Source of the DNA: Candidatus Aenigmarchaeota archaeon CG_4_9_14_3_um_filter_37_18
GTDB taxonomy: Archaea > Aenigmatarchaeota > Aenigmatarchaeia > CG10238-14
Length of the DNA stretch: 42,205 nucleotides
Assembly: GCA_002789635.1 (NCBI GenBank)
Contig: PFTQ01000065.1
Location: forward strand, 1 to 42,205
Direction: 5' to 3'
This document shows, one piece after another, positions 1 through 6,588 of this stretch. Every line of letters begins with the position of its first letter. Position 1 is the first letter of the stretch. Under the pieces are notes generated by a model that worked only from the letters and a program-made list of their open reading frames with translations, was not told the DNA's origin and did no database searches. A program made the translations under genes and the position numbers.

Positions 1-1
1 T

Positions 2-90
2 CCCTATTAAGCTGTTTTTGCGAATGTTTATCTCGCTTAATAGTTGTTAAATACAATAAATTTGGAGTCCTACTGAATAGGGCAAGAAAA
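2..90. repeat. Palindrome-rich segment at the left edge
   Basis: CTATTAAGC at 4-12 is the exact inverted complement of GCTTAATAG at 35-43, so the strand can fold into a 9-bp hairpin. The same left arm (CCCTATT, 2-8) can instead pair with AATAGGG at 76-82, and CCCTATTAA (2-10) pairs with TTAATAGGG at 809-817. There is no convincing coding sequence here. It looks like the end of a structured repeat that continues outside the window. Confidence 0.4.
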
Positions 91-122
91 TAACTTCAAC
101 ATAATTCGAATCAATAACAAAA

Positions 123-130
123 TTTATATA
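123..130 (+). promoter_or_regulatory. TATA box of the lipoprotein gene
   Basis: TTTATATA is centred about 28 bp upstream of the ATG at 155. That is the spacing expected for an archaeal leaderless transcript, and no Shine-Dalgarno sequence precedes the ATG. Confidence 0.55.
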
Positions 131-154
131 TTCTAAGCAATAGGAATAAATACT

Positions 155-508
155 ATGAGGAAAGAAATACTATTATTGATTTTCTTAGTTCTTGCAGTTA
201 CTTTATTAGTTGGATGTAATCCAAATACGGGTAAACAAAATAATCAACCGCAGGATCTTCCTGAAAAAAATAAAACTTGTGAAGATAAAGAAAATGGAAT
301 TGATTATTATGTTAGTGGAGAATTAACTGTTTGCGATTTCGTTACTTTAGAAGAACCAGATGGATCCCCAGTAGGTTGTGCCTTAAACAATGATTTATGC
401 GGAAGTGAACCTAATGTGTTATTTGAAAAATATTGTGATGGTGATGAATTAAAATTTGAAAAATATACCTGTCCAAATGGGTGTACAGAAGGCGCATGTA
501 TTCGATAA
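155..508 (+). CDS. Putative secreted lipoprotein, Cys-rich
   Basis: This 117-residue protein has a basic N terminus, a hydrophobic stretch of about 15 residues and a lipobox-like LLVGC ending at Cys21, so it is probably exported and lipid-anchored. The mature part is acidic and contains about seven cysteines (for example CDGDELKFEKYTCPNGC near the end), suggesting disulfide bonding outside the cell. The TATA box 28 bp upstream supports this ATG and leaderless expression. It stands alone between inverted repeats, followed by a T7 tract. I recognise no family; the function is unknown. Confidence 0.7.
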   Translation: MRKEILLLIFLVLAVTLLVGCNPNTGKQNNQPQDLPEKNKTCEDKENGIDYYVSGELTVCDFVTLEEPDGSPVGCALNNDLCGSEPNVLFEKYCDGDELKFEKYTCPNGCTEGACIR

Positions 509-530
509 TATTTTATTTTCTTGTCCTTAA

Positions 531-540
531 TCTTTTTTTG
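531..540 (+). terminator. T-rich terminator candidate after the lipoprotein
   Basis: A TC followed by seven T residues lies about 25 bp after the stop codon at 508. Archaeal RNA polymerase terminates at such U-tracts. No strong hairpin precedes it. Confidence 0.35.
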
Positions 541-588
541 TCTTGATTGCTCACTTTCTTCGCTTGATAGGCGGACTCCAAATTTACT

Positions 589-629
589 TTGAGTTTTTCG
601 GCTTCGCCGAACGTTGCACTAAAACTCAA
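589..629. repeat. Two-tier GC-rich hairpin
   Basis: The inner stem TTCGGC (597-602) / GCCGAA (606-611) closes a TTC loop. The outer arms TTGAGTTTT (589-597) and AAAACTCAA (621-629) are perfectly complementary but share base 597 with the inner stem. Such GC palindromes are conspicuous in this AT-rich DNA. It may form part of an intergenic repeat element or a bidirectional terminator. Confidence 0.5.
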
Positions 630-653
630 CCCTTCCAAGTTTTCAGGGGTATT

Positions 654-778
654 TAACAGGGCTTAACCGACTTCACTCGGTTGCACCTCGTTCCGTCCAA
701 ATTTTGCCCCATCTCTGAAAATTTCTCCAGCTCTGTTCGGATTTTCGAGGGGTCAAAACTTCGGTTAAGCCCGATGTT
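654..778. repeat. Long inverted repeat, arms about 18 bp
   Basis: GGGCTTAACCGA (659-670) is perfectly inverted at 761-772. With a 2-nt bulge the arms extend outward (TTAACA before the left arm, TGTTAA after the right). The 90-nt interior is itself palindrome-rich and has no credible ORF. The whole 540-850 stretch is therefore a noncoding structured segment between the lipoprotein and the BRO-N gene; a G8 run sits at 840-847. Confidence 0.5.
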
Positions 779-853
779 AAGTTCAATAATTTTTAGTGGC
801 TTTACGGGTTAATAGGGGGACATTTCTAAACGACGAAACGGGGGGGGAGTTCC

Positions 854-1708
854 TTATTCCTTACTTTTATCTGTGAGTTTCCTTTTTTTATCTGTTATAG
901 AAAGATAGTTTTGTCTGGTTGTTACTGGACGACCTAATTCTTTTTCAGCATTTATCCTAGCATTTCCTGCAACTTTTCCACCTCTTTTGGCAACATCTTT
1001 ACTTTTATCAAAAGTTTCTGGTTTTTCATCTTGTGAAAGTTCGGTTGTCATACGTTCACCCAGCATTGTAAAAATTAGCTTTAAATCATTCATGTGATCT
1101 CTTAAATTAGCTTGGGATTGTTTTGGAATATTTTTGAACTTTTTGTACCCAGTTGGAGTCATTCCGAATGTTGCTTTAGAAATCTCTGCTGTAAGAATAG
1201 CAAAATCTTTTTGTTCTTCAATGCCTCTTTCTCTCCATTCATCAGTCAAATTTTGCCTTATAGCAATACCTCTTAACCGTTTATCAATCCAATCTTTAGG
1301 ATATCCTTTTGCAGAGTAAATTTCTTTCATTCTTGCTTGAGCAAGCTCGGGATTTTCTATTTCATCAATTCGTTCTTTTCCTACTTCTGCAAGCCATCTC
1401 TTAAAAGGTTCAGCATTTTTACTTGGGATTGATTGAATAAGCCGAAAAACATCTTTTGTATTTCCTGCAAGAACGTTTCTCTTTTTACCTGTTTCAGTCA
1501 GCATTTCTACATGGGGACAATTTGTCCCTAGGTAACTTCCAAGTTCTGCATCTCTTTTTCGCAATTTTTTCAGATAATCGGTAGGATTAACACTTTCTGT
1601 TAAAGCTTGAACAATATCAACCAAAGAATAATGCCACTCATCTTTAAACCATATTCTTCGGATTTTCTTGCTCTGAAATACAACCAATGCTTTATCTTGA
1701 GGATTCAT
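854..1708 (-). CDS. BRO-N / DinD-type DNA-damage or phage-antirepressor family protein
   Basis: The 284-residue protein has an N-terminal BRO-N domain: hydrophobic-aromatic IRRIWFKDEWHYSLVDIV followed by PTDYLKKLRKRD and LAGNTKDVFRLIQSIPSKNAEPFKRWLAEVG. The C-terminal half (ERGIEEQKDFAILTAEI, then TFGMTPTGYKKFK) matches the DinD/Dam-inducible layout. In known systems these proteins are phage antirepressors or RecA-associated SOS factors; in DPANN and CPR genomes they are common accessory genes. GGTGA lies 8 nt before the ATG. The start overlaps the stop of the upstream ORF in ATGA, suggesting translational coupling. The precise function here is unknown. Confidence 0.8.
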   Translation of the reverse strand: MNPQDKALVVFQSKKIRRIWFKDEWHYSLVDIVQALTESVNPTDYLKKLRKRDAELGSYLGTNCPHVEMLTETGKKRNVLAGNTKDVFRLIQSIPSKNAEPFKRWLAEVGKERIDEIENPELAQARMKEIYSAKGYPKDWIDKRLRGIAIRQNLTDEWRERGIEEQKDFAILTAEISKATFGMTPTGYKKFKNIPKQSQANLRDHMNDLKLIFTMLGERMTTELSQDEKPETFDKSKDVAKRGGKVAGNARINAEKELGRPVTTRQNYLSITDKKRKLTDKSKE

Positions 1709-1860
1709 TTTGTTTTGTCACCATTATCTTTAACTAATGATATCCATTTAATATTATCTTCAACGAATAATATACCTTCAAATTCACCTATTCTATAATC
1801 TTTTACTTTTGAATTCAACAATAAAACATCTTTGATGTCAAGTTTAGCTCGCCCCACCAC
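1705..1860 (-). CDS. Small ORF coupled to the BRO-N/DinD gene
   Basis: A 51-codon frame with a GTG start (1860) ends in TGA overlapping the BRO-N ATG (ATGA). GGAG lies about 8 nt upstream of the GTG. The product is acidic-amphipathic (VKDYRIGEFEGILFVEDN, then IKWISL). The frame stays open for 23 more codons upstream of the GTG (to the stop at about 1930-1932) without a better start, so it may be the 3' end of a longer gene that lost its 5' part. The four-base overlap is the best evidence that it is translated. No family is recognised. Confidence 0.45.
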   Translation of the reverse strand: MVGRAKLDIKDVLLLNSKVKDYRIGEFEGILFVEDNIKWISLVKDNGDKTK

Positions 1861-1920
1861 CGACCACCCGCTCCTAATTTGAGAGGGGTTGCTTACGAAA
1901 CTAAAAAATCCTTCGCTTAA

Positions 1921-2052
1921 ATAACGCTTTCACACCATTTATTCAATAAATCTTCCTTTTTAGGTGATGTTTACTTAACAGCTCAATTGAAGCTTAGGAT
2001 GTTGAAGGATCTAGAAGACAAGAAAATAATCGAACGATTCGAGATAATTTAG
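1921..2052 (+). pseudogene. 3' remnant of an unidentified gene
   Basis: A 43-codon open frame ends at TAG 2050-2052 and reads like protein (LGDVYLTAQLKLRMLKDLE, then DKKIIERFEII). It has no ATG near its beginning and a stop just before 1921. It abuts, head to head, the open 5' end of the minus-strand frame that runs into the BRO-N operon. The reading LKLRMLKDLEDKKIIERF suggests the C-terminal helices of a wHTH-like protein, but this is a guess. Confidence 0.3.
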
Positions 2053-2115
2053 AATAAGCATAAAAATTAATTCCTGCCAAAAGATTATTATAAATCAAGG
2101 TTGAATATTATTCAT

Positions 2116-2190
2116 GGGTCCGTAGCTCAGTTTGGATAGAGCGGCAGCCTTCTAAGCTGAAGGTCGTGGGTTCGAATCCCATCGGGCCCA
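2116..2190 (+). tRNA. tRNA-Arg (anticodon TCT)
   Basis: This is a full cloverleaf. The acceptor GGGTCCG pairs with CGGGCCC (one G-U), followed by discriminator A at 2190. The D arm is GCTC/GAGC. The anticodon loop CTTCTAA gives TCT, and the T arm is GTGGG-TTCGAAT-CCCAT. CCA is not encoded as such; the sequence continues TTAGG. There is no intron. The 27-43 pair is mismatched (G-A), a small irregularity. The gene sits directly downstream of the accessory segment, a typical location for integration. Confidence 0.93.
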
Positions 2191-2242
2191 TTAGGCATTC
2201 GCATTCAAGTCCCTAGAAGAATAAATAAAAGGGGATGAAATA

Positions 2243-2473
2243 ATGAAAACCAAGAAAAATGAGGATGAAAATTTCTGGTCTGATGAGATTTTTTATGAAA
2301 CGATGGGTTCTGAAGACATGAAAGAAAAGATGAAAACCTTTCACAAAAAACATGGCGAAGACATGAATTTCAGCTGCTCAAAATGCAGCAAAAGAATATC
2401 CGCCCACAATAAGGATTGGCATGCCGGGATGTGCGATGACTGCTTCAACAAAAAGTTTTTCCCAGATGATTAA
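2243..2473 (+). CDS. Small zinc-ribbon-like protein
   Basis: This 76-residue protein carries two CxxC pairs, Cys45/Cys48 and Cys64/Cys67, with a His between (DWHAGMCDDC). That is a probable single treble-clef or zinc-ribbon site. The N-terminal half is highly charged and probably helical. GGGGATGA lies 6-13 nt upstream of the ATG. It could bind nucleic acid or a protein partner; no specific family is recognised. Confidence 0.65.
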   Translation: MKTKKNEDENFWSDEIFYETMGSEDMKEKMKTFHKKHGEDMNFSCSKCSKRISAHNKDWHAGMCDDCFNKKFFPDD

Positions 2474-2560
2474 CTCATACTACTAATTTTGCCCACATAT
2501 CTACCATCAGTAAAGTTTCAATATTACTTATTTCTATAATAATTATTATAAAAAGTGATA

Positions 2561-2686
2561 ATGATGAATGTCGCCAACAAGTTTGTAAAGTATGTGAAAG
2601 AGGCATTCTCGGCTAAGATTTGACTCTTTAGTGGGAATATAGAAGTTGCTGGGGTTAATAAGGGCTTGAGATATTTTAATCCATAA
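2561..2686 (+). pseudogene. Short ORF interrupted by an in-frame TGA
   Basis: GTGAT precedes ATGATG at 2561, with a TATA-like stretch at about 2540-2553. Twenty codons (MNVANKFVKYVKEAFSAKI) are followed by TGA at 2621 and then, in the same frame, 20 further sense codons (LFSGNIEVAGVNKGLRYFNP) to TAA at 2684-2686. The continuity on both sides of the TGA suggests a recently broken small gene. The alternative is a chance ORF. Confidence 0.25.
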
Positions 2687-2694
2687 TTTTATAT
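2686..2694 (+). promoter_or_regulatory. TATA-like element upstream of the DUF4349 gene
   Basis: AATTTTATAT is followed about 85 bp later by the ATG at 2779. A transcript beginning near 2715-2720 would have a leader of roughly 60 nt and would exclude the TTG at 2695 as a start. Confidence 0.35.
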
Positions 2695-2778
2695 TTGATC
2701 ATCATCAAACGGCTGAAACCGAACATAATCCATTCCTTTATTAAGCCTTATCACCAAATTCAATTATCGGACGAGACC

Positions 2779-3744
2779 ATGGATAAAAAAATCAAAAAAG
2801 CAACCGAATTCGTGAAAACACACAAACTAGCTTCAGTAGGAATTGCTGTCGCCTTACTAGTTTTCGGTGTTATCCTCTTCAACTTCTTGGGAAACTTAAT
2901 GTTTTTGTCAGGCTATAAAACATACGCGCCTGGCGCTTATTCTCCGCTGCCGAACTTGGATTATATAGGTGGAGGCCAATACGAAAGGACTATAGACCAA
3001 AAAGCAACCGATATCCTAGCCAGCCCGACAGAATACAACATAAAGAAAGGCTCTATTAATGTTAAGACCAAAGACGCAGTGTCTGATTATGAGATCTTGC
3101 GCCAAAAAACCCAATCACTCAACGGCTGGATTGAATCTATGAGCAAGAATGATGATTTCAGCCAGGTTGCAATAACAGCCCAACTAAGAATACCTTATGA
3201 TAATTTTGATTCGTTCACAGATTGGATGGTAAATAATTTTGATGTAAGCCAAGCAGACATACAGCTCTACAAGGTAAGCGTTGAGAAAAAACAAGACGAA
3301 ATACAAATACTGACCGAAGCTTTAGACGTCTACGACCGCCTCTTAAAAAAAGCTGAGCAAGGACTAAACGTAACCGATTACAACCTCGAGATAATAATGA
3401 AGATAACCAACAAAAGGCTGGAAGTGATGCGGCTGCTTAGGGAATACGGATACTCAATAGAGCAGACACAAAAAGAATCCGACTACACAACAGTAACGGT
3501 GAGATTAACCCAAGAAAAGCAAATAAAACTTATCCCAGAAGATATGGGAAAAGAGTTGAGAACAAAAATAAGGAATAGCATTCAAGATGTCACTATGGTT
3601 GGAATTGACTTAATAACTGTCCCGATTGTTGTGCTCACAAAGGTCTTGGTGTGGATACTCTACGTGTTCATAGTATTGATTCCAGCGTTTATCGGGGTAA
3701 AATTGCTTGTAAAAATCTTCAAGTGGATCTGGAAAAAGGTGTGA
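2779..3744 (+). CDS. DUF4349 domain membrane protein
   Basis: The N-terminal membrane helix (ASVGIAVALLVFGVILFNF) is followed by an extracytoplasmic DUF4349 domain (KGSINVKTKDAVSDYEILRQ; VAITAQLRIPYDNFDSFTDWM). A long coiled-coil-prone helix follows (VSVEKKQDEIQILTEALDVYDRLLKKAE), then a C-terminal transmembrane segment with a basic tail. The family is widespread, envelope-located and of unknown function. The frame extends upstream to a TTG at 2695, but the ATG at 2779 fits the TATA position and puts a short basic segment before the membrane helix. Monocistronic. Confidence 0.8.
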   Translation: MDKKIKKATEFVKTHKLASVGIAVALLVFGVILFNFLGNLMFLSGYKTYAPGAYSPLPNLDYIGGGQYERTIDQKATDILASPTEYNIKKGSINVKTKDAVSDYEILRQKTQSLNGWIESMSKNDDFSQVAITAQLRIPYDNFDSFTDWMVNNFDVSQADIQLYKVSVEKKQDEIQILTEALDVYDRLLKKAEQGLNVTDYNLEIIMKITNKRLEVMRLLREYGYSIEQTQKESDYTTVTVRLTQEKQIKLIPEDMGKELRTKIRNSIQDVTMVGIDLITVPIVVLTKVLVWILYVFIVLIPAFIGVKLLVKIFKWIWKKV

Positions 3745-3871
3745 TTCATCATTATATAACTCAGCGGATATTTTCATCTGCAAACACAGGCACTTGTCTT
3801 TAGAAAAAAAGCCGCAAATCCAAAAAGCGCTAAAAATACGGTTAAAAATCCTAAAAGCACTCAAATAAAAG

Positions 3872-3879
3872 TTTAAATA
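3872..3879 (+). promoter_or_regulatory. TATA box upstream of the Ddl-like operon
   Basis: AAAAGTTTAAATAC has a BRE-like purine run and a TATA box. Initiation near 3902 would leave a leader of about 130 nt before the Ddl-like ATG at 4036, long for this genome where many genes are leaderless. Confidence 0.45.
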
Positions 3880-3934
3880 CATGCTTCATATATTAATTTA
3901 GTTATTGCTTTCCAAAAGAGGGACAAAAAACAAA

Positions 3935-4036
3935 ATGCAAAATATTATATTGGACAGTGATAGTGAGGAGCCTCCCGAGCGGTGCGGGGAGAACGAATAT
4001 AACCTATTTCTAAGCTTAGTTCGAGGTTATGCCTGA
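3935..4036 (+). CDS. 33-residue peptide ORF overlapping the Ddl-like start
   Basis: ATG 3935 opens a 33-codon frame whose TGA (4034-4036) overlaps the next gene's ATG as TGATG. The product is acidic in its first half with a single Cys (DSDSEEPPERCGENEYN) and ends in a hydrophobic-basic segment (LFLSLVRGYA). A weak AGAGGGA lies 13-15 nt upstream. The overlap suggests coupling to the ATP-grasp ligase gene. It could be a regulatory leader peptide, a peptide substrate of the neighbouring ligases, or a chance frame across a structured RNA; its middle codons are unusually GC-rich at third positions. Confidence 0.4.
   Translation: MQNIILDSDSEEPPERCGENEYNLFLSLVRGYA
3972..4030 (+). promoter_or_regulatory. 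Structured leader that can hide the Ddl-like ribosome binding site
   Basis: There are two hairpins: CTCCC (3972-3976) / GGGAG (3987-3991), and ATAACCT (3999-4005) / AGGTTAT (4024-4030). The palindrome CTAAGCTTAG (4010-4019) lies in the loop of the second. GAGGT at 4023-4027, the likely ribosome binding site for ATG 4036, lies in the right arm of the second hairpin, so folding would block initiation. Translation of the 33-codon ORF through this region would open it. This is an inferred translational switch, not a recognised riboswitch class. Confidence 0.4.
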
Positions 4037-5037
4037 TGAAAGTAGGCCTTACTTTTAATTCTATTCCCGAGGATTATGTCAGAGGAGAGTCTGACAGGTA
4101 TGCTGAATTTGATGATATGTCTACTATCAACGCTATCAAAGGTGCGATAGAATCCGGCGGGCATGAAGTCTTATTGATAGAAGCGGATGAAAATGCTTAT
4201 GAAAAACTCAAACAGTCCAAGCTGGATATCGTATTCAATATAGCAGAAGGATTGAATGGAGAGAGCAGGGAATCCCAGATACCGGCGATGCTTGATATGC
4301 TGAATATCCCTTATACAGGGTCTAATGCCTTAACACTGGGAATAGCTTTGGATAAAACGAGAACAAAAGAGATACTGTCTTATTATAAAATACCAACAGC
4401 AAAATTCCAGCTGTTTAAATCACCAAACGACCCCTTAGACAAAAATCTTAGGTTCCCATTATTTGTGAAGCCGAACACCGAAGGCTCAAGCCGCGGAATA
4501 ACAGGCAAGTCTTTAGTCAATAATGAGAAAGAACTTAGGGAGACTGCTGCATCAATAATAAAAAAATATCACCAGCCTGCTTTAGTTGAGGAGTTCTTGG
4601 ATGGAAGAGAATTCACTGTCTCGCTGATAGGCAATCCTTCTGAAATCATGCCTATAGTTGAAATCACTTTTGACAACCTGCCTGAAGGCGTCCCTAAATT
4701 TGACTGTTATGATGTTAAGTGGGTATGGGATTCTCCTGACAGTGAAGTGGAGACTGTGATATGCCCGGCAAAGATTGATAAAAAACTTGAAGATATGATC
4801 AAAAGAACTGCGTTAGACACTTTTCAAGCGTTGGAGTGCTTGGATTTTGGGAGGATTGACATGAGGCTTGACAGGAATGGAGTGCCGAATGTAATCGACG
4901 TCAACCCTATTGCCGGATTAATCCCAGACCCAAAAGAAAACTCAAGATTCCCAAAGGCTTGCTATACAGCTGGAATGACATACAATCAGATTATACTAAA
5001 AATTATTGAGTCTGCCTTGAAAAGGATTGGAAAGTGA
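4036..5037 (+). CDS. D-alanine--D-alanine ligase-like ATP-grasp enzyme
   Basis: This 333-residue protein is of the Ddl family: N-terminal substrate domain with FNIAEGLNGESRESQIPAML and IPYTGSNALTLGIALDKTR, central ATP-grasp lid with LFVKPNTEGSSRGI, and a C-terminal metal/phosphate site (GRIDMRLD; IDVNPIAGLIPDP). Ddl enzymes join two D-amino acids using ATP. Archaea lack peptidoglycan, so the true substrate here is open: D-Ala, another D-amino acid or a peptide. The usual EGSSVGI is EGSSRGI, and the usual NPxPG is NPIAG, hinting at altered specificity. The next gene starts 6 nt after the stop and its GTGAT overlaps this stop, so the two are one operon. Confidence 0.85.
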   Translation: MKVGLTFNSIPEDYVRGESDRYAEFDDMSTINAIKGAIESGGHEVLLIEADENAYEKLKQSKLDIVFNIAEGLNGESRESQIPAMLDMLNIPYTGSNALTLGIALDKTRTKEILSYYKIPTAKFQLFKSPNDPLDKNLRFPLFVKPNTEGSSRGITGKSLVNNEKELRETAASIIKKYHQPALVEEFLDGREFTVSLIGNPSEIMPIVEITFDNLPEGVPKFDCYDVKWVWDSPDSEVETVICPAKIDKKLEDMIKRTALDTFQALECLDFGRIDMRLDRNGVPNVIDVNPIAGLIPDPKENSRFPKACYTAGMTYNQIILKIIESALKRIGK

Positions 5038-5043
5038 TATAAA

Positions 5044-6555
5044 ATGAAAGAAACCAAAGAAAATGCTGATTTTTCAAATGAAACGCAAAAAACAGGCGGT
5101 AAATTCAACCACAAGCTTAGAAAATGGAGGGTCTGGCATGAAAGAGACATCCCAGTAAAAATTAATGGAATAACAATAAAAAAAGGCGTCAGGATTAAAA
5201 TTTCTTCGAAGCCTCTCTCAACAGATTTAAGCATTGAGTATCCGAATTCTATTTGGAAGGACTACCCTGAAGAGAACAAAGTGAAATTAGTCGACAACAT
5301 AACCTACATATTCACAGCGCATTTGCCTTTCCTGCTCAAAGAGACTATCCGATTGGAATATAACACAGGATACCCCCATGCTTATTCATGGGCAAACCAA
5401 TGCTTCATGAGATTTCTGCCTGCTTACTGGTATTTGTGCAAAGGCAAAAGGGGAACTTCAGTAGTCCCTATTCTAAAGACCATGCTAAACTCAAGAGCAC
5501 AATTCTCAGAGACAAAAGATGTGCCGCCAAAATTTCCTGAGACAATAGACGAAAACATAATTATTCCGTTCACATTCGGAAAGGACAGCTTCCTGACATA
5601 CAACATTGCTAAAGAGATAGGCTTGCATCCAACCTTAGTTTACTTTAATGAGCCGACAGAAGAATACGCAAGGAAGCATAAGCTGAAATTAATAGAAAAA
5701 TTCAGTGAAAAGGAAAATGAGAAAGTCTATTATCTGGAAAACCCACTCGGGAATTTGAGGGAATATGGGGAAGGCTGGTTCGGGTGGGAGCTCGCATTAA
5801 CTTCATGGTGTTTGTTATCTCTGCCTTTCGCCTACAAGAAGAAGGCTGGCTACATCGTTTTCTCAAATGAAGCGAGCTGCAATGAGTTCTTCTACGACAA
5901 GGATAATTTGAAGGTTATACCAGATTACGAGCAATCAGAACAAGCAACAGAAGAATTGTCTATTTTAACCCAAGCCTTATCAGAAGGAGAAGTATATACA
6001 ACAACCTTTTTGCAAGGGCTGCATGAGCTCGCTATTTTATCAATCCTTAAGAAGCGCTATCCAAAAAGCCTGAAATACCTGATGTCATGCTGGGCAGAGA
6101 CAGAAGCCGCAAAAGACAAAAGGTGGTGCGCCGACTGCTCAAAATGTGCAAGAATATTCGTATTCTTAAGCGCTTTAGGGATTAACCCTATGAAAGAAGT
6201 TGGCTACAAAGACAATATGTTTATGCCTGAGTTTGAAAGGCTTTACAATGTATTCGGCAAGACTGCTGCAGGGACTGGTTTTGACTCATTTGGAATTAAC
6301 AGGGATGAGCAGCTCCTGACATTCTATTTAACATATCTTAGGGGCAACAGGGACCTTTTGGTTGTGAAGTTTGCTGAGTCTTCATCCTTTAAGGAAGCCG
6401 AGTCCAGATTCGACGAATTGATTGAAAAATATTTTACACTCCACGAAGAGTTCATAACCCCGCCTCAATGGAAGGAGAGAATTGACAGCATATTCAGCGA
6501 AACACTGGAAAAAGTAAGGGAAGAAGCTAAAGCCCTTAAGAAAAGCCTCAAATAA
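5044..6555 (+). CDS. MurL-like PP-loop ATP-dependent enzyme
   Basis: The 503-residue protein has a PP-loop-type nucleotide motif FTFGKDS (176-182) followed by LTYNIAKEIGLHPTLVYFNEP, as in ATP-pyrophosphatases. A late Cys cluster, RWCADCSKCARIFVFLSALG, is shared with MurL (UDP-MurNAc-L-Ala-L-Glu epimerase) relatives. MurL activates the terminal L-Glu with ATP and inverts it to D-Glu. I infer a related adenylating or epimerising role on a peptide carboxylate; I cannot prove the substrate. It follows the Ddl-like gene by 6 nt with a shared GTGAT ribosome binding site, so both probably act in one pathway. The first 25 residues look disordered. Confidence 0.62.
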   Translation: MKETKENADFSNETQKTGGKFNHKLRKWRVWHERDIPVKINGITIKKGVRIKISSKPLSTDLSIEYPNSIWKDYPEENKVKLVDNITYIFTAHLPFLLKETIRLEYNTGYPHAYSWANQCFMRFLPAYWYLCKGKRGTSVVPILKTMLNSRAQFSETKDVPPKFPETIDENIIIPFTFGKDSFLTYNIAKEIGLHPTLVYFNEPTEEYARKHKLKLIEKFSEKENEKVYYLENPLGNLREYGEGWFGWELALTSWCLLSLPFAYKKKAGYIVFSNEASCNEFFYDKDNLKVIPDYEQSEQATEELSILTQALSEGEVYTTTFLQGLHELAILSILKKRYPKSLKYLMSCWAETEAAKDKRWCADCSKCARIFVFLSALGINPMKEVGYKDNMFMPEFERLYNVFGKTAAGTGFDSFGINRDEQLLTFYLTYLRGNRDLLVVKFAESSSFKEAESRFDELIEKYFTLHEEFITPPQWKERIDSIFSETLEKVREEAKALKKSLK

Positions 6556-6557
6556 TT

Positions 6558-6567
6558 ATTATTTAAC
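6558..6567 (+). promoter_or_regulatory. TATA box for the permuted GTPase
   Basis: ATTATTTAAC lies about 26 bp upstream of ATG 6589, consistent with a leaderless transcript that starts at the ATG. Confidence 0.45.
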
Positions 6568-6588
6568 TTCTTACTCTCAAGATTAATC

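Larger units (their letters stand above)
57..586. repeat. 14-bp inverted repeat bracketing the lipoprotein gene
   Basis: TAAATTTGGAGTCC at 57-70 and its perfect reverse complement at 573-586 flank a single complete gene, the lipoprotein at 155-508. A 9-bp pair (2-10 with 809-817) lies outside it. No transposase is visible. Nested inverted repeats around one gene could be the ends of a non-autonomous cassette or simply paired terminators; the sequence cannot decide. Confidence 0.5.

Noticed and set aside
3760..3873. Plus-strand open frame with K-rich end after the DUF4349 stop
   Set aside because: No start codon and two stops separate it from the DUF4349 frame; may be an old extension but cannot be supported.
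3610..3882. Minus-strand 90-codon frame over the end of the DUF4349 gene
   Set aside because: Antisense to conserved membrane-helix codons, with no promoter or ribosome binding site.
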